From positions 1,984,001-2,048,000 of the forward strand of contig CM059621.1 in the NCBI GenBank assembly GCA_030435675.1: a stretch of 64,000 nt of DNA, in the 5' to 3' direction. Of this stretch, positions 53,673-64,000 are shown one piece after another. The notes below the pieces were generated by a model. That model saw only the letters and a list, made by a program, of their open reading frames with translations, was not told the DNA's origin and did not search any database. Made by a program: the position numbers and the translations under genes. Each line of letters begins with the position of its first letter. Position 1 is the stretch's first letter. The DNA is from Steinernema hermaphroditum. Taxonomy: Eukaryota > Nematoda > Chromadorea > Rhabditida > Steinernematidae.

Positions 53673-54110
53673 TTATTTGTCGGGGATTGAGTGGTAAACA
53701 TTAGTAGTGTTGACCGCCCGCTCGTACATGGCTGTTTTCCATTTCTGCGTCCCCCACAAAAGTGTTTCAATTATATCAGTGTCGGCTGTTCGATCTTTTA
53801 GAAATGAGTTGGTCGTTGTGAGAGTGAGAGGTCGTACTTGATGGATTTTATGCGCGCACAATGATCGCTCCCGATCCCAGAATGCCTGGAATACGACCGT
53901 CACAAATGCCCAACTCCACCAGCACCACCACGACAATCCGAAGCTTCGCCGAATCTCCGATTTTGTCGTCTTCAGCTCTCGTTGTTGTACTCTAATCTCG
54001 GATGATGGACACCTATCTCGACATTTGATTTTTCGGCTTTGGTTGTTTTGTCTCGCTTGCCGGTGATCTGGCTGCAAAGCACGACGAAGTAATGACGCCA
54101 TCGTCTGCAT
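53673..54110 (-). CDS. Hypothetical protein with one membrane span
   Basis: 145-residue ORF. A basic, Gln/Arg-rich N-terminal third (QPDHRQARQNNQSRK) is followed by a Trp-rich hydrophobic stretch (FGLSWWCWWSWAFVTVVFQAFW, ~22 residues) and a polar C-terminus. No domain, no paralogue in the window. It may be an exon of a larger gene or a chance frame; coding potential should be measured. Confidence 0.3.
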   Translation of the reverse strand: MQTMASLLRRALQPDHRQARQNNQSRKIKCRDRCPSSEIRVQQRELKTTKSEIRRSFGLSWWCWWSWAFVTVVFQAFWDRERSLCAHKIHQVRPLTLTTTNSFLKDRTADTDIIETLLWGTQKWKTAMYERAVNTTNVYHSIPDK

Positions 54111-54722
54111 TGTGTTACAACGATAAGATAAGCACTTGAGCGATTATCTCTTCCTCTTGGTTAATGGGAGGAGGTCATCGGAAATTTCCATCCCCGTAGA
54201 AGACGCCCTGATAGACAATCAGTTTTGAATGGATATAACCGATTTCAGTTTCAAACATCACTTGTTCTTTTTGCACTCTCGAGCGATCTCTGATCATGAC
54301 CGATTCCAGATCTATGATTTAACGGAACACGGTATCAAAGAGAACGACCAAGTTTAGATTAAAGCTGACACTTGAGCTGGGCAAGCTACAGTCTCTTCAG
54401 ATGCTGAATTTCACCCCCTTATCGGAAAAGCTCAAACGCTATTTGCGACTTACTGACAACATGCCAACGACCGGGAACGAAGTACACAGAACAAAGTACC
54501 ACCAATCGCCATGTGCGTGGCTGGCAGTCCCACACTATCTCCACCCCACTCTTGAGTTCAGTTTTTGCTAGGTGCCGTCGGGGTCGCGTGATCCCTCGTG
54601 TGTGGGCTTTAAAAGGGACGCCGACAGAGCCGGCAAAGAGGACAGACGCAGGGGACCGCGAATGTTATCTCTGATTCGGGAGTGTTAGTGCTGGTTGACT
54701 GAGTACTGTTTTTGTTTCAGAC
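54111..54722. other. CPT1 upstream region
   Basis: A TTTAAAAG at ~54611 is a possible core promoter. TTTTTGTTTCAG ends 2 nt before the CPT1 start codon and is a classic (trans-)splice acceptor. Confidence 0.4.
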
Positions 54723-57700
54723 ATGACGAAAACAAGCAATGGAAAGGCGAGGAAACCCTTTGAGTTTTATTATCATTACCCCACGAAATGGAATCGAAGC
54801 GTCTATCGAACTTATGTAAGTTAAAGGTTATTACTAATTGGATGTCAGAGATTATAACAAGCTATGAGATCGGGATGGCAGAGCATAATCCTTGCATATA
54901 AGATCATGCCCTTCCTCCACGCTTTGAATGACCACATAAATCATCGTGTATTTGGTATCTGTCACAGTATATCAGTTGAAAAATCAACGATTTCTATTCG
55001 CTCACTATAGAAAAAGCGATGAACAGTTGCTAACAAACGACCCTTGATCCTTTTCGAGATGACAGAAAGCTGATGGCGGCTGACGTCATGTTATGATATG
55101 GCTTTCTCCGTTATGACCAGCACATGATAGCCTCAATCAACTGAGCACGGGTATCCTCAGTCTACAATGGTTTCATTATAAGATCTGAATAACCGTACGG
55201 TACAGACTTAGACACGTGAAAATTGTACTGTTCAACTCCAAACCAAACTCATACGCCGGTCTGGCCAACGACCCTTCCGAAGTGTCCGCCTCATCCGGTA
55301 TCCGGTGTATTCTATAAGAGAGCAACGTGCACTTTAAATGAGTACTTTAACGATATAAGAGAACACTTTATCCAAGAAATCCCATTTTGTGATGCGAAAT
55401 AAAAAAAACGGACAATATGGGAAGGGCTAATATATTCGACTAATATAAAATGACGGATGTTTGTCAGAACGTTACAAGTTCACTACGAATGTTAGCACTT
55501 TTATCAAAATAGTGAGCTCTTGACTAGGGCTTGTCCATCACGAAAAGGACACACGTCCTTACTGTATCATTGTGAGCAAATATTTTTGCAGAACGCCGCA
55601 TCGAATCGTCTCTACCCCGTACGGCCCATTGTTTTCGGAGCGTCACTTACGGCCGCCACCGCTTATCATCTTAAAAACCCAGAAAATGCTCTTATCAAAG
55701 CACTCCCCAAGTTCGGCCACTACTGTATCCGAATTGGAGCGGCATCCATTCTTACGGCTTACACGCCAGTGTTTCTGATGAGATGCTTCTTGAAGTACTG
55801 GTTTTTCACTTACAAAGATTGGCTTTTTGAAAGTCCAAAGAAGCCTTCTCTGCAAACCAAGGTTTGGGTGGTAAGATTGATGATCCTGTGGGCTGTGCGC
55901 AAACAGTACTTTCGCTTAAGATAGTTCAAAAGCTGCTCGAATATGTTTGTCCTCCACAACTCCATTCAAATGACAACCTTTTGCCGAATGTTCCAGTGCC
56001 AAATCTAGAAGATACGGTTGCGAGGTACCTCGAGTCGATTGAGCCCCTGACCGATAAGGTAAGTGCAGATGAAGGATGAATCGCTGTGACACAACGGGCT
56101 GTTTTAGGAAGAGTTCGCAGAAATCAAGACCAAATCTGAAGTGTTTCTCAAAAACGAAGGACCTAAACTGCAGCGATATGCTAAGCTGATGTCTTACTTC
56201 AGTGATAACTATGTCACAGGATTCTGGGAGAAATACGCATACTTGTATGGAAAGAACTGCCTTCTAGTCAATAGCAGTGTGTCACCTGTTGGCACATTCA
56301 AAGAAATTCCATCTGGCCAAGCCACAAAAGCTGCTTACATCGTTTACATAGAAGCGCTCAGTATGCTGGCCTATGACAGAGAAGGCATGAAGCCTCCAGG
56401 AAAGGGTCTTGTCTCCACCAGGCACTACGATAACGTGAGATTACCGTGTGAGTACTCTAGTTATTCAATGAAAGTGTTTAAGTGTTACGCCGTCACTCGA
56501 GTTCCAGGAGAACAGGTTGATGAGCAAGTACACTATGGAGTTTCTCGTCATGTCGCGGTTTATTCGAACGGCTGTTATTATAAAGTAGACGCATTCGACG
56601 AGAATGGGAAGCTTTATACACTGGAACAACTCACCGAGTATGCTATTGTATATCTACATATGCAATTACGTCTGTTTAGAACATTCAAAGAGCTCATTGC
56701 TAGGGATGACATTCCTTCCGAAGGTGAAATTCAACTGGCCGCTCTGACAACTGATCGCCGCGATCAATGGAGTAGAAATCGGAAGGAGTTCTTCCTGTCC
56801 AATGAAGTTAACAAGAAGGCATTAGAATTGATTGAGTCGGCGGCGTACTTCCTTGTACTCGATGACGCCGACAACTGGGGCTATGATCCGGAAAGACCTG
56901 AAGTTCTCGAGAACTATCTTAGAAGCATGTTGACGGGAAATGGTGGAAACAGATGGGCAGACAAATCACTTAACTATATGGTTTCTAAAAACGGAGAGGT
57001 ATGGCTGACTGTCGATTATAAAGCTTTCAAAGAGTCTCTCTTATATTCGAATTCGTCAAAGCAAGGAATCTTGCCTTCCTCCGTCAGTATGACCCCACCA
57101 GTGTGTAACCATTTGGGCTCATTACTTGTCTGACAAGTATTGACAAGTACAACAAGGCTTCCAATATAGCTTGCTAATTTATACCGATGGATAATGTGAG
57201 GGACCATTTCAGACGGGAGCCGTTGGAGAACATAGCGTCGCGGATGGAGCTGAGTTCGACCATATTCAAGAGAACTTTATCTACATGAATCACTCTTACC
57301 TGAAATATCCCGATGTGGATAGCACTCCTTCGACGTCAGGAATCACATTCGGAAAAGCGGAAAGGTTGAACTTTGACATCTCGGACAAGGTTAGGCACCC
57401 TTTGAACGCTATGTGCTTACGTTGTCAATTTTAGATGCGGTCTGAAATCAATAGATGCGTCGAAGAATACTCTCTTCTTCGGGATGATGTTGACCTAGCG
57501 GCAACCGTATTCACTGACTTCGGAAAGGGTCGAATCAAAGAAGGCAAATGTTCACCAGACGCTTTCCTGCAAATGGCCATTCAACTAGCTAATTATCGCG
57601 ATCAGGGAAGATTCCACCTGACTTATGAATCCGGTTCGCAAAGGTTCTTCGCCAATTCGAGAACTGAAACCATCAGAACCGTATCGAAAGATTCATGTGC

Positions 57701-58215
57701 CTTTGTTAGGGCTATGGAAGACCCGGAATCTTCTGTAAGAAAGCGCCCAATGGCAAACTAGATCCGAAATATTTCTTTAGGCAGCAGAAAGATTAACACT
57801 TCTCCGTAAGGCTTGTTGCAGCCATACACAGCGAAACAGGGAATGTATGGTCGGGAGAGGGGTGGACCGTCATCTGTTCGTCCTCTATATTCTCAGCAAG
57901 GGCACCAACACTTCAAGCCCGTTCCTGGATTACTATATCAGTCAACCGTGGATGCTGTCCACCAGCCAACCACCTGTGATGACCGACCTTAACGATGAAG
58001 ACGAAGACAAGAATCGGTCATGGCTAGGAGCGTGTTTCGGACCCGTAACCAAGAAGGGCTATGGTGTGTGCTATCGATTTGCCGGCAATCACAGCATTTG
58101 TGCTCATATCACATCGTTCAAGGGCGCAGAAAATACGGACTCTCATAGATTCCAGGCTCACTTGAAGCGGGCTCTTCACCAAATGTCTTCACTATTTGAC
58201 GATCAAATTGTTTAG
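54723..58215 (+). CDS. cpt: Carnitine O-palmitoyltransferase 1
   Basis: Seven exons (54723-54815, 55592-55870, 55921-56058, 56108-56998, 57213-57389, 57435-57734, 57781-58215) give 770 residues; human CPT1A has 773. Two N-terminal spans flank LPKFGHYC, as in outer-mitochondrial-membrane CPT1. Then FTYKDWLFESPKKPS, NVPVPNLEDTVARYLESIEP, SRHVAVYSNGCYYKV, LALIES-type helix NKKALELIESAAYFLVLDD, the catalytic His474 in GEHSVADG, FGKGRIKEGKCSPDAFLQMA, GVDRHLFVLYILSKG, LSTSQPPV and TDSHRF near the end. It conjugates long-chain acyl-CoA to carnitine, the gate to mitochondrial beta-oxidation; regulated in the family by malonyl-CoA. An earlier exon-end alternative at 55867-55871 exists, but 55870/55921 keeps frame. 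Most diverged part: the N-terminal regulatory domain. Confidence 0.95.
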
Positions 58216-59128
58216 CGTAAACGCTTGGAATAAATACATGCCCTTCAGAGGGAGCAACTGTACTATTAAAGTGATACATGAGTAGAGCGAATGGAAAGTG
58301 TTTAGGTGGTACAAGGATTTCCTGTCTTCAAGATGCGTTCTCATGTGATGTATACGAAGGCTCGACCATTGCGTCCTCCCAGCCACGTCCTCCCAGCTGT
58401 ACGACTCCGAATCACGACCGGTCAACGACGGAGCGTCGAACAGCCGGAATCCGTATAGATAGCAAGACGATGAGTGGCTCAGAGGGGTCAGAAGACATCA
58501 ATGAAGCAGCAACCTGACGAACTTGGCTTTTGAAGATAACGAACGTGAAGTCTCGAAAAAATCGTGAAATCGTCTGGAGGAATGGCGCCCTGTCGTGAGA
58601 GACCTCTCCAGGAATGCCCGGAACTAGAAGAGGTGATGAACTCGCGAAAAAAAAGAGAAGCTTAAGAAGTTAGCACCGAGAGCGACAAGAGGCCAGGAAG
58701 CGATGATTAAATGGGGTGTGACATCGTGCGTCGTGATTTATCAAATAAATTCGTAGGTTCAAAACAGGACAAGGTTAGCGATCATATTTATATCAGATAG
58801 GTGCTCATTTGAGGTGCGCGATGTATTAACAAATACCTTACGGAGTGGCATGAGAATGGCTAGAAAGTTCGCTATTTTTAAAGAACCTGTTTGGTCGCCC
58901 TAGTTGGCGAAATAGTGATCTTGCGATAGGTAACAAAGGCACCATTAACTTGTCTTCATGATGTTGTTTTGACGAGGAACCTCGGTAGACACTTTTTTCA
59001 TTCTGTTTTTGTCGCGCGTGGGCACTTGTTCACTGGAGAGTCCTCTGTGATTTTACGGAATATGACATCATTTTTGTACATTTCTGAATGGACTGTGCTA
59101 CCGTTGGCTTTTAGAACGTTCGGCCAGC
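58216..59128. other. Intergenic, no supported gene
   Basis: ORF 58278-58517 overlaps 58192-58425 on the other strand; neither supported. CPT1 poly(A): a GAATAAA lies at ~58230. Confidence 0.4.
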
Positions 59129-59828
59129 ATGACGAACTGCACTAACGGAAATGAGGAAACATGTACCACGGATAATAGTAGTCTTGGATACGTCCGTGTG
59201 TGCTGTTTCAAGCGCGATGTCACAGTAAGTTGCCCTTTTATTCAAAGTGTCCTCCATTGAGTATAACTATTATATTAGTTATTCCTAATTTGTAGCGCGT
59301 GACAAGTGGAATCGCTGGTCTGGTAATCATCACTGGGCTGCAAAGCGTTCGATTGCTGTTCAAAAACGACCTAGATACGAGCCTCAAGATTTTCATTGGA
59401 GTCGGAAATGCATTTTGTTCCATCTTGGCGATTATGGCGTTGATTGGCTTGTGCAGGCGAAAACCTACGCTTTTGATTCCACTTGTCGTCATTATGGTAA
59501 GTTTAAGATTCGGCCATTTCTAACTATGTGAAATAAGTTTGCTTTCTGCATCCTGGTGAGCGTCTTACTTGTGGTGGGCGTCGTCTGCTTCGTTATCGAT
59601 CAGAATAGTAAGGTTGTGTACTTTTTGAATTAGAGGCGAAAACCACTTTCAGAACATTCGCATCAAAGCGTCAAAGAGAGTGAGAGCAAGTACATAAGTG
59701 TTATTGTTGGCTGTGCATGTACGTTGCCCCTCCTCATATGGTTCGCATACGTTACGAAAAGATGCCATCGGTACTTGAGCAGCCTCTCAGAGAGGAACAC
59801 GGAAAGTAATGAAACCTATACCAGTTAA
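59129..59828 (+). CDS. Four-TM membrane protein, unknown family
   Basis: Exons 59129-59224, 59296-59496, 59538-59607 and 59653-59828, 180 residues. A polar N-terminus with paired cysteines (YVRVCCFKRDV) precedes span 1 (VTSGIAGLVIITGLQSV). Span 2 is IFIGVGNAFCSILAIMALIGLC, span 3 LLIPLVVIMFAFCILVSVLL, and span 4 YISVIVGCACTLPLLIWFAYV after a charged loop; the tail is Ser/Glu-rich. The CC motif before span 1 recalls LAPTM/tetraspan-like nematode proteins. A related first exon appears at 63192-63257 (CCCC before the first span), suggesting a tandem family. Function unknown. Confidence 0.72.
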
Positions 59829-62800
59829 GATCACCGTCGGAACTGTATGCACCTTTCTTATTAGATCGCAGTCAGTTGATATGTTAACGATACTGTTCGT
59901 GGTCTTGCATGAGAGTTGACAATAAATCTGGATCACGCAAACGACCACTTGTCCATTTCAATTATAAAGGAAAACCGAAAGTATAGCAGCAGTGTTTAAC
60001 TGCTCCCTCAGTCCTCAATTTGATTACTTTCTTAATAAGTAACCACTGACAATTATTTAGACCTCACCCTATACGAAAACAACCACACAGATACGGCATT
60101 TAAAAAAAGCACTGTGCTTGGGAAAATTCGTTTTAGCTTCGTTGACATAGCCAGAGCGTCAAAAGCGCATATTGGTTCAGAATTCATGTAAACAAACAAG
60201 TTGTTTCCATGGACATTCTTCTTCTTTGTTCATGTGGTCCCAAATTTCCAAATAGCCTGCGAACGATCTCAGCTTCATGTAGGACAGACATGCATGTTGT
60301 TGAACGGGTGTTTTTAACAGAACCTGCTCTGTCACCAGACAAAAAACTGGCTGCTAAATGTGTTCTATGGTTCCTTTCGTCTTAGGATGTTGTTTTGATT
60401 CTCCACTCGATTGAAACTTATTTCCTACGACTCTAAGATCGCTAATGATATGATTTCACAATGGGCAACAGCATACAGAGGCAATGGGAGCACCTGAAAG
60501 CCATAGCTCCAACATTATGGACAGTAAGTGAACAACGCCAGTCATCCAGTGGAATGAGAAATGATTCTGACGGTCGCTGACGCTCTCAGGGACCAGCACA
60601 CACGTTCTAGAGACCGAGGACCAAACTCTTTAAGGCATATGCGAACTCCGAAGCCGCATATAACGCGAAGAAATCTTTCGGTGGAGCGTCAGTGTTCCTG
60701 AAGTTGCTGTTCCAAGGTGCAGTGCATTATAACTGCCATCCTGGGCGCAAGTACTGTTTTCCTGAAGAACAACGTCCGAATCGTATCTGATCCAGAATAA
60801 GAGAAATCCACGTTTAGACAAACAAAATCTAATCCAGTAAACGAGAATAAATGAATTCTTATTATATGTACGGGGCAATGGTTGAAAAAACAAGCACTTA
60901 AGAATCTTAATGAAAAGGGCTATGCGCAATCCATTGTTTTTCATGTAAGCACTCTCATTCAACGATGTTGAAGTCGTCCTTTTTTCTATACGGTCTTGAA
61001 ACTGATGTATAACCTCATTGTCGTTGACATTATTTCATTTCAGCTGCCTTACCAAGAAATATCTCCTTACCACACATATTCATGATTTTTGCATACCATG
61101 TCAACACAAGGGCATTTCTTGCTCGTACCTTCAGACTGAAGTACAATAAACATGATATATCGTAACCATTGCATACTCTGTTGCTGCATGAAGCGAAAAA
61201 TCAAAATGTACCTGTTGTGTGATGACCACACGCATTGATTCTGCCCATTGAATCTCTCGACTTCACGACTTTGACGACTTTATTTTGCGAATCAGAGGCA
61301 TTACGCCTTGCGCGACACCGAAATTAGACAAACAGAGGATGTCTGGCAGACGACTTCATCCCTGGCGCGGTGTAGATGTCGAACAGGCCGTAGGCGGCGC
61401 ACTTCACGGGGCATCTGGGAATCGACAAATCTTCAGCTGCGGCAGCGGAATATCGTTTGCGGCACAGCTGACGCTTCTGAACTTGCATCTGATGGTCCGT
61501 GGTCCGGGAGTTGCGTCTTCGCAGTTCCTCAGAGCGTCGGCGACCTTCGGGCGTCGGACATATTGTTGTCAGCGGTGGTGGGACTACGGCTTCCGGGTGT
61601 CCCAATTCCCTCTGGAAACCGGAACAGTTACAACTGCCACGGGGTTTGCCATCTGACCAACCAGACACACAGAGAGCGACCGGAGGGACCGACCGCTCGC
61701 CACCGCGACACGAGTGAAAGTCTTGAATCTCTCGTGGTATCAAAATCCCTTAAACCTTTGTTATGACAACTTTCCGCTTCACTAATTTCTTTCATAGTTT
61801 GTGAAAGTATTTTTACGAAATTAACTAATGTATTGGTTGCCACATCTTGGAGAATTGCTTTATTTTGCTAGTGTTTCATCAATCTTCTGCCTAAGGCATG
61901 TCAAAACAGCCCAAAGGCATGCTTCATTTGAAAACACCTCACGGAGCCCAATGACAAAAGAAGACGCGAATGGTTGATACAAGCGCAATGAGGAACCGTT
62001 TTTGAGGGTTGCCTGCCTTTAGGTTTTGTTTTTTTTACTTTCTTTTTTCCTTTCTTTGCGGTTTGATATCACGGCAGACCTTCTGCTTACCACCTGCTTA
62101 ACGGCTAGCCGTTCTGCTGCTCCGCCAGTGCGTAAACCGACCAATCGATTCATGAGACGGTTTAATTTCATTTTGTACAGGCGCAGAAACCGTATACGAA
62201 CAATGAAACTGTCCATATGTGATAGCTTGTCTCTGTTCGTCTACGCTCCTTCGCACTGACAAGGAAGAAGGAAGGAAGAATTCAGCTGAGGATATTCCAT
62301 CCTGCGATGAGCCCACTACGGCTAAATTGCCATGTCAGCTCAGTGGGTGATTAACGCAAAAATGCTTTGTCGTTCTCTATTTCTTTATTATTGTTTATAT
62401 TATAGTTCATCGGCATCCGTCAAGACTTCTGATATTTTCATAACTAGCATATTATTCTATTCCCATCAGCTAAACAATGATGATTGTTCAGTTTTAATGG
62501 CGTTCAAAACAAGAGACCAAATTCAGTATCTCTTCACATAATTGTTACCCTTAATCATAGTGCTCATTGTTAAACGCCCTTGCTGTACCACTACAAATAG
62601 AGGATGTAATTTCGAGTAAAGGGCAGACAACTAAAGTGCAGTGCTCTCTTGAGGTCTTTCGGCTTATTTTCGTATCTACTTTCGGTTTGACCGTTGAGCA
62701 GATCAGCTCCTTTTGGTAATTTTATAATTCCTCAGACGTCTAAAACTTTCGTCGAAAACATTGGATCCATTTACATTCCATTAGATGACGTATCCGTCGA

Positions 62801-63191
62801 AGTATTTGCGGCCACTCCCCTCATCTCTCAGGCTACCACATACCACTACCACTATAATATCATTCGGCGATAGTATTTATCCTTTTGACAAGCTTTCTCT
62901 TAACAAAAAACCGCTAAAACGTGTTTCGGGAGACTTTAAAATACTCAATTTAGTCGATTGAAGTTTTAAGCACTTGTTTTTGAGCGTAAAGTTCACGAAG
63001 TAAATCAACAACACTCCAACACCAAGTCCCCCTATCAACAAAGCGCGGACACTGGGACGGAAAAAAAAGCGGGAAATGTCCTAGGGGATATTGCGTTTTC
63101 GTTTTCATTAGTCCGTTATTCTTTGAGATCAATACGGTTGGTAATGTGAGACGGGGAAGTGTTTACGCTTCGCTTTTAGACATCAACAACC
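59829..63191. other. Intergenic with a dispersed repeat; no other gene supported
   Basis: Includes repeat copy 3 (61270-61730). A short exon-like ORF MGNSIQRQWEHLKAIAPTLW with a GTAAGT donor lies at about 60461-60521, but no following exon could be joined. Confidence 0.4.
61270..61730 (-). repeat. Unclassified ~400-bp dispersed repeat, copy 3
   Basis: Longest and least decayed of three copies. On the minus strand it ends with AATAAA (near 61279-61284), with a 139-codon open frame above it (61324-61743) containing the Cys-rich stretch SVPPVALCVSGW and a basic EGRRRSEELRRRNSR segment. Because the other copies break this frame, I call it a repeat, with a possible source gene of unknown type. 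Confidence 0.55.
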
Positions 63192-63257
63192 ATGGCCGGT
63201 CAAGAGGAAAACGAGTTTAAATATGTGAGTTGCTGTTGCTGCAGGATACGCGTCAAG
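63192..63257 (+). CDS. First exon of a four-TM protein gene, cut by window end
   Basis: 22 codons (MAGQEENEFKYVSCCCCRIR...), then a GTAAGT donor. Matches the first exon of the gene at 59129 in role: polar start, Y-V-x-C-C before the membrane span, and an exon end just after a basic residue. The remaining exons, if present, lie beyond 64000 or in the AT-rich stretch up to it, where I found no candidate span. Confidence 0.45.
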
Positions 63258-63637
63258 GTAAGTGCTACAACAGTAGTAAACAAGTCAATGGAATTGCATA
63301 TCTTTCGGTCGTAGGAATTTTATTTATTCTACGCAGGGTGGTGCCAGTGCTAAATAATGTTTGCTCCTAACGTTAGTTCATAGTCGATGCATTGGGGAAC
63401 GCCGTCGACCGAAAATCATTCATAAAAATGTACTTGTCCTTTTGGCTTCGCGTTCTATGTTCATGGAAATTTAAGACACTTCGAGAACGAAAAGGCTTTA
63501 GTGAAGCATTCTCGCAGGTGTGGCAACGATTTCATTATTGTATTAACATTCATGAAAAAGATTCATGAAAAAAAGATTCATGAAAAAATAGCGTTGCTAA
63601 GTCCGGAAACCTGGGAACCGCGCCATAATATGTGTTT

Positions 63638-63981
63638 AACCAGAGATGCAAAGTGAACCGGAGCCGAGCCGGCTCGGACCACCCGCCTCGCCTTGGCATA
63701 ATGCAATCGGAGCCGGCTCCGGCTCGGCTCACTTGGTTCCGAGCCCAACCCGAGCCGGGCCCCGCAGTGTATACCAGCGAAAATTCCGACCGTTCGCGGT
63801 AGCAGACGACGAGAGAACGAATGGTCGGAATTGTTCCTAGTATATATTGGGGCGGCCGTGAGCCGGCTCGGGTTTGGCTGGGAGCTAACCGAGCCGGAGC
63901 CGGCTCCGATTGCATCATCCCGAGCCGAGGGTGGTGGTCCCAGCCGGGCAAACGAGCCGGAGCCAGGATTTATCTCTGGTT
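63638..63981. mobile_element. Palindromic GC-rich MITE
   Basis: 344 bp whose two halves are near-perfect inverted copies for about 130 bp. Both ends begin AACCAGAGAT when read inward, and both arms contain GCAATCGGAGCCGGCTCC. The centre (~63770-63850) holds a second, smaller palindrome around 'ttccgaccgttcg'. No coding capacity. Flanks do not give a clear target duplication. Typical of a miniature inverted-repeat transposable element able to form a hairpin. Confidence 0.75.
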
Positions 63982-64000
63982 TTGACGGAGCGTTTTGTTT

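Overview
The window is nuclear DNA from a nematode. Genes are split by very short introns (mostly 38-60 nt) with GTAAGT-like donors and TTTCAG/TTTAG acceptors, and most belong to nematode-specific chemoreceptor (serpentine 7TM) families. Long-intron genes, AATAAA tails and dispersed DNA transposons complete the picture. The receptor expansions would fit a free-living diplogastrid such as Pristionchus, but the sequence alone does not prove the genus. I rebuilt all exon chains below by hand from splice signals, reading frame and comparison between paralogues in the window; no database was consulted.

Region 0-35 kb is a chemoreceptor district. It opens with the 3' end of an srh-type gene (+) and an intact srh gene (-, 3382-4597). 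Then comes a broken receptor (5637-7845, -) with a stop codon and a mariner-like element in one intron. Three tandem srbc-like genes follow on + (10723, 12709, 17808), with an intronless srh gene (16040) between the second and third. Two srt-like genes on - come next (18877-20296 broken; 20755-21799 intact), then three srx genes (22997 +, 26534 -, 31680 -). Between these sit small secreted-protein genes: a TIL-type protease-inhibitor gene (28975-29303), a secreted protein at 30880-31545 and a cysteine-rich mini-protein at 34167-34594.

At 34675-38485 an srt-like gene carries a 1965-bp DNA transposon in its first intron. The element has long inverted repeats, a perfect 8-bp target duplication and its own divergent pair of genes; it is the most unusual object in the window.

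Region 39-45 kb is mostly conserved or peptide genes: a class I/II aminotransferase, a secreted tyrosine-rich peptide, an MO25/CAB39 orthologue, a candidate FMRFamide-like neuropeptide precursor and an Asn/Gly-rich secreted peptide. Region 46-50.6 kb holds three intronless chemoreceptor genes on -. Region 51-60 kb has a cysteine-rich secreted protein, a complete 770-residue carnitine O-palmitoyltransferase 1 and a four-TM protein, whose apparent paralogue begins at 63192. The remainder is repeat-rich intergenic DNA: a 315-bp TG microsatellite, a foldback element, minisatellites, a palindromic MITE and three copies of an unclassified ~400-bp repeat.

Functionally the window is dominated by environmental sensing (about fifteen receptor loci), plus secreted peptides and a few housekeeping or metabolic genes: fatty-acid import into mitochondria, amino-acid transamination and LKB1 scaffold signalling.
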